In this document: positions 61,415-64,000 of the stretch, in pieces
Numbering within the stretch: the first letter of the stretch is position 1
Layout: each line of letters begins with the position of its first letter
Source of the DNA: Cellulosilyticum sp.
GTDB taxonomy: Bacteria > Bacillota > Clostridia > Lachnospirales > Cellulosilyticaceae
DNA length: 64,000 bases
NCBI GenBank assembly: GCA_015058045.1
Contig: SVDC01000020.1
Location: forward strand, 1-64,000
Direction: 5' to 3'
Translations under genes and position numbers: made by a program
The notes under the pieces: model-generated
The model's database searches: none
Told to the model about the DNA's origin: nothing
Seen by the model: the letters and a program-made list of their open reading frames with translations, nothing else

Positions 61415-61741
61415 TACATGTTCTAAATAATACAAACTATATACTTTAAACCATCTTTTGTTTCATTCTCTATAATATATATTATAATACATTATATTTG
61501 ATTTATAATAATATTTTTAAATAAAATTTAAAATATTATATAATATTGGCAAGATTTATAAAAAATTCCTTAAAAATTTTTGTATTTTCTTTAGCAGCTT
61601 TTATTTACCAAAGGTCTATTTTATGTATTATATATTAAAGCCTGATGCATATATTTCGCGACTTCAAGAGCTTATCTTTTTTGATAATCAAATAGATTTA
61701 TGATTCGTACCTCACCATTCTTTGTTTCTCTTTTCTTGCAT

Positions 61742-61785
61742 AAAAAGGAGAGTAAGCAGATGCTATAGCATCTACTTACTCTCCT
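61742..61785 (-). terminator. Terminator of the RlmD-type gene
   Basis: Arms of 17 bases (AGGAGAGTAAG...AGATGC) with one mismatch and a TATA loop, followed by TTTTTATG on the minus strand. It lies about 150 bp past the RlmD stop codon. Confidence 0.75.
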
Positions 61786-61933
61786 ACTTCAAAACATTTT
61801 CCGATTGAATGGCTTACCATTCAAAACCTAAAATCTTTCTCATAGTACTTTTTATCTAAAGTATCCCAAAAGTATCCACTCCATATTTTTAGTCCATTCT
61901 TACTCAAATATAATTCATTGATTATCAATGATT

Positions 61934-63295
61934 TTACTTACTTAATTTCACAATTGTTTCTATATGCGCGGAATGTGGAAACATATCCACTGGTTGTACT
62001 TCCTCAACACTATAGCCTGCTTCTTTAGTTAAATAAGCTAAATCTCTTGCTAAAGTAGCGGGGTCACAAGATACATAAACAATTTTTTGTGGTGCCATAA
62101 CTTTGAGGGTTTCTAAAAGCTTTTCATCGCATCCTTTTCTTGGTGGGTCTACAACGATGGTATCTGCTACGACACCTTTTTTATAAAGTTCTGGGATGAT
62201 TTCTTCTGCTTTTCCAGCATAGAATTCTGTATTGGTAAGTCCATTTAATTTGGCATTTTCCTTAGCATTTTCTATAGCTTCAGGGATAATTTCTACACCA
62301 TACACTTTCTTTGCTTTTTGAGCTAGGAAGAGCGAGATGGTTCCTATGCCACAGTATGCATCCCAAACGATTTCATCCTCTGTAAGCTCTGCAAAGTCTA
62401 ACGCTTTTTGATAAAGGACTTCTGTTTGAGTTGGATTCACTTGGAAAAAGGCAAGTGGTGATACTTTAAACTTTAAGTCTCCAATTTGCTCTGTAATGCT
62501 TTCATGTCCATATAATACGGTACAGTCTTTTCCTAGAATAACTGGTGTTTTATCCGTATGATGATTCAGGACAATACTCTTAATTTCTGGGAGTTCTTTT
62601 AAACTTTCAACAAGTGCCTCGCTATGTGGCATATGTTTACCATTAATGACTAAACATACCATCACATCTTGTGCTTTATAGCCTGTTTTAATCATAAGAT
62701 GTCTTACTAAGCCCCTATGACTTTCATCATTATAAATGCTGATTTCATATTGAGTTAAAAAGTCTTTCACACGCTGGATAATTTGGCTGTTAATAGGATG
62801 TTGAATACAGCAATCTGTCACTGGTATAACGCGTCTACTTTTAGGCGCAAAAAAGCCAATCTCCACTTTACCATCTACCATACGAATAGGATATTGCGCT
62901 TTATTACGATAGTGGTAAGGCTCTTCCATACCTAAAGTTGGTGCTACAGTCACATTTTCTATTTTTCCGATACGTGTCAGGCAATTTTCTACTTTTTTTC
63001 GCTTCCATTCTAACTGCTTGCAATAATTTAGACTTTGGAATTGACAACCTCCACATTCTTTCTCCTGAACACACTTACCTTCTTGACGATAAGGAGATGG
63101 TTCTATCAATCGCACCATTTTACCAAATCCATAACTTTTCTTTACTTTTGTTAAGCATACTTCTACTCGGTCACCTAAAAGTACGTCTGGAATAAAGACT
63201 GTAAAGTCATTGATTTTTCCAATGCCTTCTCCACCTTCTCCCATATCTATGATTTTGATTTCATAGTGCTGTGACTTTTGAATTTCTTCCTTCAT
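61934..63295 (-). CDS. 23S rRNA (uracil-5-)-methyltransferase RlmD/RlmCD family
   Basis: 453 residues. An N-terminal TRAM domain (about 10-65), a [4Fe-4S] cysteine set (CVQEKECGGCQF near 73-84 and a later Cys), then a class I methyltransferase with VWDAYCGIGTISLFLAQ, the NPTQTEVLY turn, DPPRKGCDEKL and the catalytic Cys in YVSCDPATLARDL. This is the RumA/RlmD-RlmCD group that makes 5-methyluridine in 23S rRNA. Which uracil is modified cannot be told. It follows the small charged-protein gene by 10 bp. Confidence 0.93.
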   Translation of the reverse strand: MKEEIQKSQHYEIKIIDMGEGGEGIGKINDFTVFIPDVLLGDRVEVCLTKVKKSYGFGKMVRLIEPSPYRQEGKCVQEKECGGCQFQSLNYCKQLEWKRKKVENCLTRIGKIENVTVAPTLGMEEPYHYRNKAQYPIRMVDGKVEIGFFAPKSRRVIPVTDCCIQHPINSQIIQRVKDFLTQYEISIYNDESHRGLVRHLMIKTGYKAQDVMVCLVINGKHMPHSEALVESLKELPEIKSIVLNHHTDKTPVILGKDCTVLYGHESITEQIGDLKFKVSPLAFFQVNPTQTEVLYQKALDFAELTEDEIVWDAYCGIGTISLFLAQKAKKVYGVEIIPEAIENAKENAKLNGLTNTEFYAGKAEEIIPELYKKGVVADTIVVDPPRKGCDEKLLETLKVMAPQKIVYVSCDPATLARDLAYLTKEAGYSVEEVQPVDMFPHSAHIETIVKLSK

Positions 63296-63305
63296 GTATT
63301 TACTC

Positions 63306-63533
63306 CTAATTCAAGTGTTTATTTTTGTTGCCTTCTTCATACAAAAGCGTTTTTATCGCTTTAGCAAGTGCCTCATCATCTACATTTCTCATATGATCCG
63401 TCATATTTTTTTGTAAATAGCGTTCTAATAAAGGTGAATTTCCCCCCTCATTTTCTTGTTTCTTTGTATCTTGCTTAGAAACTGATTCATCCTTTACTTT
63501 ACCTTTGTCTGCTTTTTCTTTTTTGAAGAACAT
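63306..63533 (-). CDS. Small charged hypothetical protein
   Basis: 75 residues from ATG at 63533 (GGGGGAGAGAAA upstream). The first half is almost all Lys, Glu, Asp and Gln, probably disordered; the second half (LLERYLQKNMTDHMRNVDDEALAKAIKTLL) may be an amphipathic helix pair. I do not recognise it. It overlaps the end of the Cas4-like gene by 40 bp and precedes the RlmD gene by 10 bp, so all three may be one operon. Confidence 0.6.
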   Translation of the reverse strand: MFFKKEKADKGKVKDESVSKQDTKKQENEGGNSPLLERYLQKNMTDHMRNVDDEALAKAIKTLLYEEGNKNKHLN

Positions 63534-64000
63534 TTTCTCTCCCCCTCTGTCCACTTACATACTGTATCCTTGCATACGCAATGTCTACATTTTATATAGT
63601 CTGGTTGAACTTTAATCTCTATTTTATCCTCTAGCATATCTCGCATTTGCCCTGCAACTGCTAAAACTTCATTTCTTAATTTAGCTGTATTACGTACTTT
63701 AAATGTTTTATTGGAATAGACCAACTTCCCATAAGGTGGTCTTTTACCATAAACACTTTCTATTAATATAAAATAGGTAGCAAGCTGATATAAATCTCCT
63801 TGGTGCGGCCAATCCTCTTTTAATTTACCACTTTTAATCTCTAAAGGAATATAGTGTTTTAAAATCCAGGTTTCAAAAATCATATCCGGTTTTCCTTGTA
63901 GGCCTAGTGTATAATCTATAAGCATTTTGCTTCCTTTTTCATCGAGATAAATAGCAGATGCTCTTGCTACGCCAAGTTGTTTTTTATTTTTATAGGTAAT
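63494..64000 (-). CDS. Cas4/Dna2-like PD-(D/E)xK nuclease, 5' end outside the window
   Basis: 168 residues are visible and the frame is open through the window edge, so the N-terminus is missing. The nuclease core is recognisable: GKPDMIFE (Asp), PLEIKSGK (Glu-x-Lys), and QGDLYQLATYFILIES, the Q-x-x-x-Y helix. A cysteine cluster follows in the last third (KCRHCVCKDTVC), the iron-sulfur site that closes the Cas4/Dna2-type domain. No cas1, cas2 or repeats occur nearby, so this is a stand-alone Cas4-like or RecB-like exonuclease. Its 3' end overlaps the next gene by 40 bp. Confidence 0.75.
   Translation of the reverse strand: MTYKNKKQLGVARASAIYLDEKGSKMLIDYTLGLQGKPDMIFETWILKHYIPLEIKSGKLKEDWPHQGDLYQLATYFILIESVYGKRPPYGKLVYSNKTFKVRNTAKLRNEVLAVAGQMRDMLEDKIEIKVQPDYIKCRHCVCKDTVCKWTEGERKCSSKKKKQTKVK

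Larger units (their letters stand above)
61383..61933. other. AT-rich intergenic region before the flavodiiron gene
   Basis: 550 bp holding the flavodiiron promoter region at its left, long AT-rich DNA without a gene in the middle, a terminator at 61742-61785, a small perfect hairpin at 61805-61824 (TTGAATGG/CCATTCAA) and an open stretch in frame after the RlmD stop (61821-61933). I see nothing else. Confidence 0.5.

Noticed and set aside
63494..64000. A CRISPR-associated cas4
   Set aside because: No repeat array and no other cas gene are in the window.

Overview
The window looks like chromosome of a low-GC anaerobic Firmicute of the Clostridia, most likely a plant-fibre-degrading member of the Lachnospirales (a Cellulosilyticum-like organism is my guess). 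The reasons are the AT-rich sequence, strong purine-rich ribosome binding sites, superoxide reductase, rubredoxin and flavodiiron proteins instead of aerobic enzymes, and a xylan-type polysaccharide locus. Nearly every gene lies on the minus strand; the clear exceptions are an ABC-F gene (19996-21741) and an AraC-family regulator (49721-50665). No rRNA, tRNA, CRISPR array, transposase or integrase was recognised.

Layout. 0-7 kb: a three-gene Wadjet/MksBEF-like SMC operon (jetA-jetB-jetC order) closed by a terminator, with no jetD-type nuclease gene visible. 7-11 kb: a small soluble chemoreceptor, and a large fusion of a TetM/EF-G-like ribosomal protection GTPase with a C-terminal NYN (YacP/Rae1-like) nuclease domain. 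11-16 kb: a TetR-controlled export operon (MFS, FtsX-type permease, LolD-type ATPase) with a clear TetR operator. 16-20 kb: a decayed alpha/beta hydrolase, a small Zn-ribbon protein, an M20 amidohydrolase and an XRE-methyltransferase fusion. 20-22 kb: an ABC-F protein preceded by a promoter and an attenuator-like leader. 22-29 kb: an AraC regulator with an ECF transporter (S, T and double A subunits) and a pair of YbtPQ/Irt-like ABC exporter-fold proteins, with candidate AraC sites in front. 29-31 kb: an AI-2E family permease.

31-50 kb is one large polysaccharide utilisation locus, probably for xylan or arabinoxylan. A divergent AraC regulator faces a run of twelve genes: a giant solute-binding protein with fused beta-sandwich domains, two permeases, an NHL-repeat envelope protein, a YIP1 protein, a DUF5696 protein, a second pair of permeases, a second binding lipoprotein, a GH43 enzyme, a divergent U32-like protein and a lipoprotein carrying both a GH43 and an SGNH esterase domain. 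No ATPase for these sugar importers is present, so a shared MsmK-type ATPase elsewhere is expected.

50-62 kb is rich in oxygen and redox functions: superoxide reductase, a chemoreceptor with an N-terminal H-NOX domain that keeps the residues associated with O2 binding, rubredoxin and a four-domain flavodiiron protein. Between them lie an HD phosphohydrolase, a DUF4914/DUF3360-like pair, a broken purE and a DUF2294 gene. The right edge holds an RlmD-type rRNA methyltransferase, a small charged protein and the 3' part of a Cas4/Dna2-like nuclease gene that runs off the window.

The most unusual items are the GTPase-NYN fusion, the JetD-less SMC operon with an atypical Walker B, the O2-type H-NOX chemoreceptor, and the envelope proteins in the polysaccharide locus whose functions are not established.
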